A DNA stretch of 16,438 nucleotides from an uncultured Oscillospiraceae bacterium (GTDB lineage Bacteria > Bacillota_A > Clostridia > Oscillospirales > Oscillospiraceae), in contig CAKUMR010000008.1 in NCBI GenBank assembly GCA_934667865.1, positions 1 through 16,438 on the forward strand. The letters are read 5' to 3'. The position numbers were made by a program, and so were the translations under genes. The notes under the pieces were generated by a model. The model worked only from the letters and a program-made list of their open reading frames with translations. It had not been told where the DNA came from and searched no databases. The first letter of the stretch is position 1. The number at the start of each line of letters is the position of its first letter. Below, piece after piece: positions 7,801 to 13,397 of this stretch.

Positions 7801-10800
7801 GAGGTGAGGTTACGGCCCAGTCCGGAAGCACCTTCACCGTTGGCGCCAGCACTATCCGAGTCGCAGCCATCGAGAAGGGCGCCAACGCCACGCTGAAGCG
7901 CAACGCCGAGTTTGGCGAGATCACCGTCGGCGGCCGCCTCATCGACTGTCTTGACGAGGGTCTGGCCCTGCGGGAGATCAACACCGCCACGATCATCGAC
8001 GGCCGCGTGCCTATCGCCTCGAATGTCGTCGTCGTTTCGCACCCGCAGCACACCTGCCAGTGGAAGACCAGCACCCACGAAAAGCTCTGCGGCTGCGGCT
8101 ATGTGGAGGCGACCGACACCGAAGCGCCGGTATTTGACGGGCTCACCGATGCAGGCATCTATTACGGCAGCAAAGCCTTTACGGTGACCGACGAGAACGA
8201 ATTCACCCTGACCATTGACGGCGAACCCGTGACGCTCGATAACGGCGCCTACACACTGGAGCCGGACAATGCCGGCCACACGCTGGTCGCCACGGACATT
8301 GCGGGCAACACCGCAAGCGTTACCGTTTCCGTCATGAAGCTCTACCGTGTCACCCTGCCGGCAGGCACAGGCTACACCGTCACCGGCGCGGCGACCGCAG
8401 GCCACGGCACGGACTATGAGTTTGAAGTGAAGATCGCCGACGGCTACTCCAAAACCAGGGACTACAGGGTGCTGGTAAACGGCGCAGAGCCGGACGGCGG
8501 CATGGGCGACGAAACCGGCGACACGCTCTTGATCAGCGGCGTGAGCGGCGATCTTGTGATCACCGTCGAGGGCGTGGCCGACATCACCCCGCCGGCGGCG
8601 GAGCTCACCGTCGGCACGAGCAGCTTCCGCGATTTCCTGAACAGCGTCACCTTCGGCCTGTTCTTTAAGAAAACGCAGACCGTGACCGTGACTGCGAGCG
8701 ACGCGGGCAGCGGCGTGAAAACGGCCGAATATCTCCTGTCCGAAACGGCCTTTGCCGCTGCGGATGCCATCACCGGCAGCTGGACGGCGCTTGCGCTCGC
8801 GGACGGCAAGGCGGAATTCCGCATCGCACCGAACCAGAAGGCGTTCGTCTATGTCCGCGCGGCCGACGCCAGCGGCAATGTGCAGGTGATCAATTCCGAG
8901 GGTGTGGTCGTCTACACCGATGCCGAGGCGATCACCGAGGCGACAGACTTCACCATGCTCGATGATACAGATGTCAGCTTTGAAGTTCAGCTGAACGGCA
9001 ATGCCGTGGCGGCGCTGTACAACGGTGACACACTGATCGACAGCAGCAGCTACACGGTGTCCGAAGACGGAACCATAACGCTGAAAAACAGCTATCTTAA
9101 TGATCTTGCCGCAGGCGAATACACCATTCGCGTCCAGTACAATCCGATGGGCGAAGAATTCAGGACGGGCGACGCGCCTGCCATGACGTCGGTGAAGCTG
9201 ACGGTTCATAAGAGGATGCCCTACATCATCCTGAATCCGGCCGAGCGCGTCTACAACGGCACTCCGCTCAGCGAAAAGGAAATTCCGTTTACGGTAGCCT
9301 ACAACGGCGCACTTCTGTGGGAATTCAAGCCCGCGGAGGCAGACGATTCGGCATATACGACGGCTGCGCCGAAGAACGCCGGAGTCTACACCGTCCGGCT
9401 CACGCTTGCTGAAACCGACATATACAAGGCGGATTCCCGGACGGCAGAATTTGAGATCACGCCGAAGGAGGTCACCATCACCGGCGCGGCGGTCAATCCC
9501 TCCAGGGTCTACGACGGCACGACGGGCGCGGTCGTCACCGCTCCCGGCACGATCGCCGGTCTGGTCGCAGGCGACGATGTGTCCATTCAGCCCGGCACGG
9601 CGGCCTATCTCGACCGAAACGCCGGAACGGCCAAGAAGGTTGCCTTCTCCGGCTTCTCGCTGACGGGCCCTGATGCGGCAAACTACACGCTCGCGGCGCA
9701 GCCCGCAGATACCACTGCCGACATCACCGCAAAACGCCTGACCATTGTCGATCTCAAGGTCAAAAATAAGCAGTATGACGGCACGAACACCGCCGAGCTC
9801 GACGGCACGCCCGCGCTTGACGGTCTGGTCGAGGGCGATACGCTACAGCTCCTGAACGGCGTCCCGACCTTCGATTCCGTTGCGGTCGGCAAGGGAATTC
9901 CAGTCAGCTTCACGACCTTCGCTCTGTTTGGCGACGCGGTCATGCTCGGCAACTACGCGCTAGTGCAGCCCACCGGCATCACGGCAAATATTGTCGAATA
10001 TATCGCCGACGGCAGTGAATACAGCGTCAACTCCAACGACTGGATCAACACCGACTTTGTCGTCACCGCAGCTCCCGGCTACGCCCTCAGCCTGACCGAC
10101 ACGGCAGGCGGCGCGTGGACGGACACACTGACGGCATCCGCGGAAACCGCAGACGGCACACTCACCTTCTATGTGAAGAATCTGGAAAGCGGCGCGATCT
10201 CCACCGTCGTGACCGAGCACTACAGGATCGACAAGACCGCGCCGACCGGCGAGGTGAAGCTGAACGAACGCTCGGCCTTCCAGACCGTTCTCAACCAGAT
10301 CAGCTTCGGCCTGTTCTTCAACAGCGATGTCAAAGTCGAGCTGCACGCAGCGGACGAAGCCTCCGGCGTGAAGTCCGTGCAGTATTACAAGACTGATCGG
10401 GTGCTCACGGACACTGAGGTCCGCGCGATCACCGGCTGGCTTGACGGCAGCGATTTTGACGTCGAAGCGGAGGACATGGAGCAGTTCATTCTCTATGTCC
10501 GCATTGAGGACAACGCCGGAAACGTCGGCTACATCGGTTCGGACGGCGCGATCTTCGACACCACCGCGCCGGAGATCGTCGGCGTGGAGGACGGAAAAAT
10601 CTACTACGTGACCAAGCGCGTCGCCGCCGATGACGAGAACCTCGCCACGGTGACGCTGAACGGTGAGCCGGTCGGCACGGTCTTCTCTCTGGCTGGCGAC
10701 ACAGACGCAGTCTATATCATCCGCGCGACCGACAAGGCGGGCAATGAAACGGAATACACCGTGACGATGCGTCCGATCGCCTCCATCACGGATGCTATCG

Positions 10801-11711
10801 CGGAGATCACGCCGGAGAATGTCAAGTCGAGCGACGCGGAAACCGTGGAAACGGTCGAGCGGCAAATTCTTGACATCGCCGAGCTGTTCGACGAAGAGGA
10901 GTCCACCGAGGACGAGTGGCGCAAGCTGCTGGAAGCCGCTGCAAAGTGCAAGGAGCTGCAAGCACGCATTGCAGAGGTCGCAGAGGAAATTGGCCGCCTG
11001 ACACAGGGCGTGAACGGCTATGACATCGGCACCGTCACAAGCGACGACAAGGCGGACATTGAGTCGCTGCTCGAGTCCATCGACGCCTTGCTCGGCACCG
11101 ACAACCTCACCGATGCCGAGCGCGCCGCACTGGAAGCCTTGAAGGAAGCGGCGCAGGCGCTGCTCGACCGCATTGCGGCTGCCAAGGCGGCGGCCGAACG
11201 CGATGAGATCATCGCCGTCCGGGAGATCACCAGGGACAATGTGACCCTCGGCGACAAGGATGCGCTGGAAAAAGCGGAGCAGGCACTGGAAGAAGCTCTG
11301 CGCGACTTCGGCAGCAACTACACCGAGGCAGAGCGCGAGGCGCTGGAAGCGCAGCTGGATGCCGTCAGGGCCGCCCTTGCGGCTATCGCCAACGCCGAAA
11401 AGGTGCTGGAGGAGATCGGCAAGCTGCCCTCTGTCGACGAGGTGAAGCTCAGCGACAAGGACGAGGTCGAGCGCGTCAAGAAGCTCCTCGACGGGCTTAC
11501 CGAGAATGAGAAGGCCATGCTCGGAAGCAAGGCCGACAAGGTGGACGCGCTGCTCCGGCAGCTTCAGAAGCTCGCCGAGGACAGCAAGGGCACGCCGGGG
11601 ACCGGCGATTCCGCCTCCCTGACCCTATGGATCGCGCTGCTCTTCCTCAGCGGCAGCGGCGTGGCCTGTGTTCTCGCCGCACGCAAGAAGAAAAAGCACT
11701 CCGCAAAATAA
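1752..11711 (+). CDS. Giant secreted, cell-wall-anchored multidomain surface protein (3319 aa)
   Basis: One uninterrupted frame with AGGAG nine bases before the ATG. Domain order: signal peptide (1-31, cleavage after AFA); seven composite modules (about 48-2117), each with an 'F..A...LL.D...LDLNG' segment, Gly-rich GG beta-solenoid turns, an 'L..G.AF' segment and usually a Cys/His ribbon; an Ig-like domain inserted after module 4 (from 1076); further Ig-like domains from 2277 and 2827; one MBG and two YDG domains (about 2488-2749; motifs YNGT 2501, YDGT 2587, YDGT 2675); four helical repeats (3019-3275); TPGTG (3281-3285), a membrane segment and an RKKKKHSAK tail. This architecture is typical of very large adhesin-like proteins of gut Clostridia. 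Binding target is unknown. No catalytic domain is recognised. The gene follows the receiver-like gene in one operon. No frameshift or change in base composition is visible. Confidence 0.9.
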   Translation: MNTKTTRKQRVVSILLALVLVLSMLPASAFAEESTNQAAVTAGGTTTEFATYAQAVAYANAHSGSTLRLLADIVSPEYPELADTPFITGNFTLDLNGKSIDLVDVGSFGFDEDEEIVKDQAGTLTVTGSGSIELLTLTHGALTLNGGTVNELRAEDFAATVHITGGTVENFVLSLQWDETASADISGGSVQKLELGTGTVNVTGGSHGSETAHWGINSGTLNITGGSFSTLRLLVTGGKINLTGGEFKYISTDPQAPSSEYQKPMLGSLLGDSCAFYGKDGSLVSADVLTLENVKIIADHEHTYQDGKCTACGALCRHDRVETAMGKCEVCGVQLEAEVSSEGSSPVYYTSFTQAWDALQPNRKDQVTVTLLRPRYDLGNTELYVSTNNIRLDLNYHVMFGTGKIVVSGDHSAFTVANGELSGITVEAAGGTVTVEDDCDGMKALRVTSTKSIVTIRGGNFEKLELPATDTESLKNVKLSGGDFTSISFTGTGTVAITDLLEAGYAFQDNKGTASGQAGALVPYGRSFDAKTYFADLEVVKCEHSAVNEVKGYCNYCGKLYEGKITDKDGTVRYVEKLQESDFADGNTVVLLRDFTGSTLVPKGDCTIDLNGRSVSQISFIVQDGTLTLKGYGKINVVILGYGEIDSTLVIEDAAYRNRVKIGTLSVNKTTNTKLTGGQFEKIERKDGRFVEELLAEGCSFFNADWDMPEYIEGKTALNKAYYIAEHEHWFIVNIDGETQCQDCGMPCHHTAIGPDGKCQDVCKRQIYVAALTTADETVTNYESFLDAWTAAAAANDSTLRLLCGVTLDSDDIYDVGDDGDGSSADILLSLDSGRFTLDLGGFALKAGASGALLKVSGTADLTIQNGSLINTYRAEGDGQVFRTSGSALTQEGGSVRLSAVNLTGAAGTSGVAGQLIQANAVNLSDGTLTVSGGEFTGSVAVFQSSDTQNPTLNISAAILHNGLNYAYIGESREPARVRACFAEGSMLFGVDGKYIDVADNSHWTLTAIEDISIHSFDYSGEAVVRPHQHSFVDGVCAECDYVCPHDSGVNDREASYFEKAICSLCHCEYGDYLKDTTAPTGEIKIKDRTWWQTALNTISFGLFYKETVKAEITGTDDSYDHPGFDETKHAVRIEYLISNTALSEETVKDSAFMQYTEAIDLSADDQYVIYARLTDHAGNTAYAASDGFEIDTTAPAIEVLSPVSKVLDSEATIYKFCTTALVFRAADKNLASVTAENPELLTTDADGNYVLSYQEGSSAQSIVLTDKAGNERRVNVTLYEAHDFDPETAACRNCGVQAAAKVVCGEAAEWFASGDELFAALEGETYDGAAVTLLQDAEITTGVTIASDLSFDLNGRTLSNSGSAGIKIDGEVAFHSTVGAGNILAPLAVNGGAHLTMGLGIGNVKYLLAMGKLTVYSGRYITLRSICTGSEAENFTLCGGTYDSLSLKKADVRDILAKGYWFENIPYDKATGTSISKVTVVPCGHANISGNHCTDCGMEFTVSVEADGTVHWFDTFARAILFAERNDGSIVKLLRDITLDTANAGSLISGSITLNMGSFSLDLAGKVLDIGGYTLSVMDGCDLTVLDSAAGGKVKGSGTVDACTGGHLTIAGGDFTGLSCVNSYYWNSLTLKGGSFRRILSTGRTPMQYLENDCAFAFADGSYAKESDVQVEGNTYRIDDVSVVKAPLVITKQPRPVVFYITTPEESRSKPAISLACPLDDAPTGQITAALESSDGSRTFETRNVPAASTMELTFSLSSFTTPGSGGYRIRLTYKDYEVCSDLFVIAVQVCNHTVNLPVWNMRYDNLCRDCYCALGAFIRKDNTVTGYIAAADAFAAAQTEENRGCTLTLLSDCKETLAVKSGAFTLIVTEGCTMQGNVTVAKGAELTIAGYERRPFGGTANSVIGGKVVCAKGGTLTASKTAFLNTVNCVGTGDFTNVSFGNTVSGKGLNTLTGCTLYSTSTLSVSGTTTLLRGTADGTITVNSGGKLSIDSLTCEGSVVAKSGGTLELTDGTYRGEVTAQSGSTFTVGASTIRVAAIEKGANATLKRNAEFGEITVGGRLIDCLDEGLALREINTATIIDGRVPIASNVVVVSHPQHTCQWKTSTHEKLCGCGYVEATDTEAPVFDGLTDAGIYYGSKAFTVTDENEFTLTIDGEPVTLDNGAYTLEPDNAGHTLVATDIAGNTASVTVSVMKLYRVTLPAGTGYTVTGAATAGHGTDYEFEVKIADGYSKTRDYRVLVNGAEPDGGMGDETGDTLLISGVSGDLVITVEGVADITPPAAELTVGTSSFRDFLNSVTFGLFFKKTQTVTVTASDAGSGVKTAEYLLSETAFAAADAITGSWTALALADGKAEFRIAPNQKAFVYVRAADASGNVQVINSEGVVVYTDAEAITEATDFTMLDDTDVSFEVQLNGNAVAALYNGDTLIDSSSYTVSEDGTITLKNSYLNDLAAGEYTIRVQYNPMGEEFRTGDAPAMTSVKLTVHKRMPYIILNPAERVYNGTPLSEKEIPFTVAYNGALLWEFKPAEADDSAYTTAAPKNAGVYTVRLTLAETDIYKADSRTAEFEITPKEVTITGAAVNPSRVYDGTTGAVVTAPGTIAGLVAGDDVSIQPGTAAYLDRNAGTAKKVAFSGFSLTGPDAANYTLAAQPADTTADITAKRLTIVDLKVKNKQYDGTNTAELDGTPALDGLVEGDTLQLLNGVPTFDSVAVGKGIPVSFTTFALFGDAVMLGNYALVQPTGITANIVEYIADGSEYSVNSNDWINTDFVVTAAPGYALSLTDTAGGAWTDTLTASAETADGTLTFYVKNLESGAISTVVTEHYRIDKTAPTGEVKLNERSAFQTVLNQISFGLFFNSDVKVELHAADEASGVKSVQYYKTDRVLTDTEVRAITGWLDGSDFDVEAEDMEQFILYVRIEDNAGNVGYIGSDGAIFDTTAPEIVGVEDGKIYYVTKRVAADDENLATVTLNGEPVGTVFSLAGDTDAVYIIRATDKAGNETEYTVTMRPIASITDAIAEITPENVKSSDAETVETVERQILDIAELFDEEESTEDEWRKLLEAAAKCKELQARIAEVAEEIGRLTQGVNGYDIGTVTSDDKADIESLLESIDALLGTDNLTDAERAALEALKEAAQALLDRIAAAKAAAERDEIIAVREITRDNVTLGDKDALEKAEQALEEALRDFGSNYTEAEREALEAQLDAVRAALAAIANAEKVLEEIGKLPSVDEVKLSDKDEVERVKKLLDGLTENEKAMLGSKADKVDALLRQLQKLAEDSKGTPGTGDSASLTLWIALLFLSGSGVACVLAARKKKKHSAK
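2646..8102 (+). other. Eight Cys/His ribbon clusters in the extracellular protein
   Basis: CxxC pairs occur at C309 (CTAC), C554 (CNYC), C741 (CQDC), C1037 (CAEC), C1292 (CRNC), C1494 (CTDC) and C1809 (CRDC), and a shortened CGC at C2113. Most are preceded by His or Cys-x-His (HEHTY, CEH, HEHW, HQHSF, CGH, CNH), giving a [C/H]-x-H...C-x2-C pattern that could bind zinc or form disulfides. Several have a second pair shortly after (for example CEVC, CSLC). Metal binding is inferred from ligand spacing only. Confidence 0.6.
4977..5352 (+). other. Ig-like domain 1 with FGLF motif
   Basis: Starts DTTAPTGEIKI, contains SFGLFYKETV, then a 'DHAGNTAY' strand typical of bacterial Ig-like repeats, and ends at the next DTTAP. 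It interrupts the composite-module array between modules 4 and 5. Confidence 0.6.
8580..8950 (+). other. Ig-like domain 2 with FGLF motif
   Basis: Starts DITPPAAELTV with TFGLFFKKTQ, followed by ASDAGSGVKTAEYLLS and ADASGNVQ, aligned by eye to the other two FGLF domains. No cysteine is present. Confidence 0.6.
9214..9998 (+). other. MBG/YDG domain triplet
   Basis: Three beta domains of about 86-88 residues start near YNGTPLS (residue 2501), YDGTTGA (2587) and YDGTNTA (2675). The second has the 'GLVAGDDVSI...NAGTAKKV...NYTLA' series and the third the 'GLVEGDTLQL...NYAL' series characteristic of the MBG/YDG families of bacterial surface proteins. They probably form a rigid stalk. Confidence 0.75.
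10230..10600 (+). other. Ig-like domain 3 with FGLF motif
   Basis: Starts DKTAPTGEVKL with SFGLFFNSDV, then DEASGVKSVQYY and EDNAGNVGY, closing at FDTTAP. It is closest by eye to domain 1 in its opening (TAPTGE in both). Confidence 0.6.
10806..11577 (+). repeat. Four helical repeats before the wall anchor
   Basis: Units start at residues 3019 (ITPENVKSSD), 3090 (YDIGTVTSDD), 3159 (ITRDNVTLGD) and 3228 (VDEVKLSDKD), spaced 71, 69 and 69 residues. Each has a short 'V.L.DKD' start and two or three charged Ala/Glu/Leu-rich helices with a 'T..E...L' turn. Such three-helix units are common as wall-proximal spacers in clostridial surface proteins. Confidence 0.7.
11592..11708 (+). other. Sortase-type sorting tail, non-canonical TPGTG
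   Basis: TPGTG at residues 3281-3285 is followed by DSA, a hydrophobic segment (about 3288-3310) and RKKKKHSAK. The layout is that of an LPxTG wall-anchor signal, but the usual Leu is Thr. No sortase gene is in the window. Confidence 0.75.
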
Positions 11712-11717
11712 ATAACA

Positions 11718-11742
11718 AGGACGGCTGTCTTTGCTCCGTCCT
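11718..11742 (+). terminator. Weak hairpin just after the giant gene
   Basis: AGGACGG (11718-11724) and CCGTCCT (11736-11742) form a perfect 7-bp stem with an 11-base loop, seven bases after the stop codon. No T run follows, so termination here is uncertain. Confidence 0.3.
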
Positions 11743-11877
11743 CATAAGAAACCATAGCCCCTTCGCCGAGCCTTTTCCGCCGGAACTGCGGCGTTTCCCC
11801 TTGCGTTACACAAAGTAGCGCTGCGGAAAAACGCCTTGTTCCAACAAAAAATTCTTCGGCGAATGGCTGTAAGCAGT

Positions 11878-11917
11878 GCCGCCCCGCAGACATTGTCTGC
11901 GGGGCGGCATCTATGTT
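11878..11917 (+). terminator. 13-bp GC hairpin in the convergent gap
   Basis: GCCGCCCCGCAGA (11878-11890) pairs perfectly with 11896-11908 across a CATTG loop. On the plus strand it is followed by ATCTATGTTTTC, a loose T-rich tail, so it best fits the terminator of the giant-gene transcript. It could also stop the opposing permease transcript. The rest of 11712-11971 shows no gene. Confidence 0.65.
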
Positions 11918-11971
11918 TTCTTATTCGGACTCCGCTTTTGACAGCCGCCCGTTATTCAGCAAAATAATGTA

Positions 11972-13327
11972 TCACTTTTTCGTTTCCCGCGGCAGGATCA
12001 GATTCAGGAGGACCGCCATAATGGTCGCGATCACGACAGGCGATTTACCGAGGATCATCGTGATCTCCTCCGGGAACTGCGAGAGTGCCGACCCCGCCTG
12101 CGAAACGCCGACGCCGAGCGCGGCGGAAAGGCCGACGATCGTCGTATTGCGCGCCGTGAGGCCCTGCGAGGCGATGAGCTTCATGCCTGTCATCGCGATC
12201 GTGGAGAATACCGTCACCGTCGCACCGCCCAGCACGCACTGCGGAATGGTCGTAAGCACCGCCGCAAACTTCGGCGACACGCCCGCCAGCAGCAGAAACA
12301 CGCTCGTCAGCGTGAACACCGTCCGGTTGATGACCTTATTGGTCGTGGTAATGCCGACATTCTGCGAATAGGTCGCCGTGGGCAGGCCGCCGAGAAGCGC
12401 GGCAAGGATGTTGCCGACGCCGTAGGCGATGATGCCGCCCTGCAATTCGTTGTCCGTCGGCTCGCGCCCCATTGCGCCCACCGTGACCGCCGAAAAGTCG
12501 CCGATGGCCTGAATGGAATTGATCGCAAACAGCAGCCCGAGCGCAATGCAGCCGGAAAGCTCAAAGCGCACGCCGAAATGCAGGGGCTTGGGCAGAGAAA
12601 ACCAGGACGCGCTCGCGATCCCGGAAAAATCCACCATGCCGAAGCAGAGTGCAGCCAGATAGCCGAAGGCCATGCCGATCAGAACGGAGGCCAGCTTGCA
12701 GATGCCCCTGCCGTGATAGTTCAGCACCATGACCGCCGCAAGCGTGATTCCGGCAATCAGCCAGTTCTGCCACGAGCCGTACACCAGCGCCGATGTCAGC
12801 CCCCTGGCCGCGATGGCCTCGGCCGTATTGGCCGTGCCGCCAGCCATGTAATTGATCGCCGTGGGATACAGCGACAGGCCGATCGTAAAGACGACCGTTC
12901 CCGTGATCACCGGCGGAAACAGCTTTCGGATGGGCTTGGCAAAGATGCCGACCAGCACCGCGACCAGACCACCGACCAGCATCGCGCCGGCAATGGCGCC
13001 GATCCCGTCGCCCGCCGCCGCAATGGCCTGCATACTGGGCAGGTAGGCAAAGCTGACGCCGAGGATAATCGGAAGCCCCGCGCCGAAGCGCTTGCCGATC
13101 GGGAAGAGCTGGATCAAGGTACACACCGCCGACATGACCAGCGAGGTCTGGATCAGCAGTACCCGGTCTGCATAGGCCAGACCGGCAGCCTCGGCAATGA
13201 TGATCGCGGGCGTAACGCAGCCGACGATCATCGCCACAAGGTGCTCCAGCGCAAGGGAAAGCGCAGCGCCCATCGGCGGTCTGCCATGGAACTGAAGCAG
13301 CGTTTCACGGGTAGGTTTCTTCCGCAT
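11972..13327 (-). CDS. NCS2/NAT-family nucleobase (xanthine/uracil-type) permease
   Basis: 451 residues, the usual length, with about 12-14 hydrophobic segments; an inner-membrane nucleobase:cation symporter. Family marks: the N-terminal ALEHLVAM-type helix (26-33), LFPPVITGTVV (136-146), IQAIGDFSAV (272-281) and the NAT signature QNVGITTTNK (322-331). Compared from memory with E. coli XanQ, the QN pair is kept, but the Glu before GD is Gln273, the Asp 20 residues before the signature is Tyr302, and the Thr near the end of the signature is Asn330. Purine transport is therefore likely, but the substrate is open. The ATG has AAAGGAG 12 bases upstream. It lies 70 bases after the DUF4317 gene with no strong terminator or promoter between, so co-transcription is likely. 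No purine riboswitch was recognised. Confidence 0.85.
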   Translation of the reverse strand: MRKKPTRETLLQFHGRPPMGAALSLALEHLVAMIVGCVTPAIIIAEAAGLAYADRVLLIQTSLVMSAVCTLIQLFPIGKRFGAGLPIILGVSFAYLPSMQAIAAAGDGIGAIAGAMLVGGLVAVLVGIFAKPIRKLFPPVITGTVVFTIGLSLYPTAINYMAGGTANTAEAIAARGLTSALVYGSWQNWLIAGITLAAVMVLNYHGRGICKLASVLIGMAFGYLAALCFGMVDFSGIASASWFSLPKPLHFGVRFELSGCIALGLLFAINSIQAIGDFSAVTVGAMGREPTDNELQGGIIAYGVGNILAALLGGLPTATYSQNVGITTTNKVINRTVFTLTSVFLLLAGVSPKFAAVLTTIPQCVLGGATVTVFSTIAMTGMKLIASQGLTARNTTIVGLSAALGVGVSQAGSALSQFPEEITMILGKSPVVIATIMAVLLNLILPRETKK

Positions 13328-13356
13328 TTTGGTGACAGCTCCTTTATGTATGATTT

Positions 13357-13371
13357 CGCCGGCATCCGGCG
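13357..13371 (-). repeat. Short hairpin between the DUF4317 and permease genes
   Basis: CGCCGG-CAT-CCGGCG gives a 6-bp stem with a three-base loop. No T tract follows on the minus strand, so it is more likely an mRNA processing or stability element than a terminator. Confidence 0.3.
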
Positions 13372-13397
13372 CGGGCAGGATTATTTACAAGCGGCGG

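Larger units (their letters stand above)
1893..8102 (+). repeat. Seven diverged composite modules in the giant protein
   Basis: Modules begin near residues 48, 347, 572, 780, 1310, 1512 and 1828. Shared elements in order: an aromatic/Phe-x2-Ala helix start (EFATYAQAV, TSFTQAW, YESFLDAW, DTFARAI); a LL strand (TLRLLADI, VTVTLLRP, TVVLLRDF, TLRLLCGV, VTLLQDAE, IVKLLRDI, LTLLSDCK); LDLNG or close variants (LDLNG, LDLNY, IDLNG, LDLGG, FDLNG, LDLAG); GG-containing solenoid turns; and an acidic 'L..G.AF' stretch (LLEAGYAF, LLAEGCSF, ILAKGYWF, YLENDCAF). Cys/His clusters follow all seven, with an eighth (CRNCG, C1292) after the first Ig-like domain. The copies are too diverged to appear as DNA repeats. 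Confidence 0.75.

Noticed and set aside
5976..9209. A 1077-codon open frame on the minus strand inside the giant gene
   Set aside because: It lies wholly antisense to a frame with a clear signal peptide and known domains. Its translation is Arg/Gly/Ala/Asp/His-rich without recognisable motifs, and such long antisense frames are expected from GC-rich third positions and repetitive Asp/Gly/Thr codons.
13328..13397. Purine riboswitch upstream of the permease
   Set aside because: The gap is only 70 bases, and I see neither the conserved three-way junction nor a terminator/antiterminator pair; it holds only one short hairpin.
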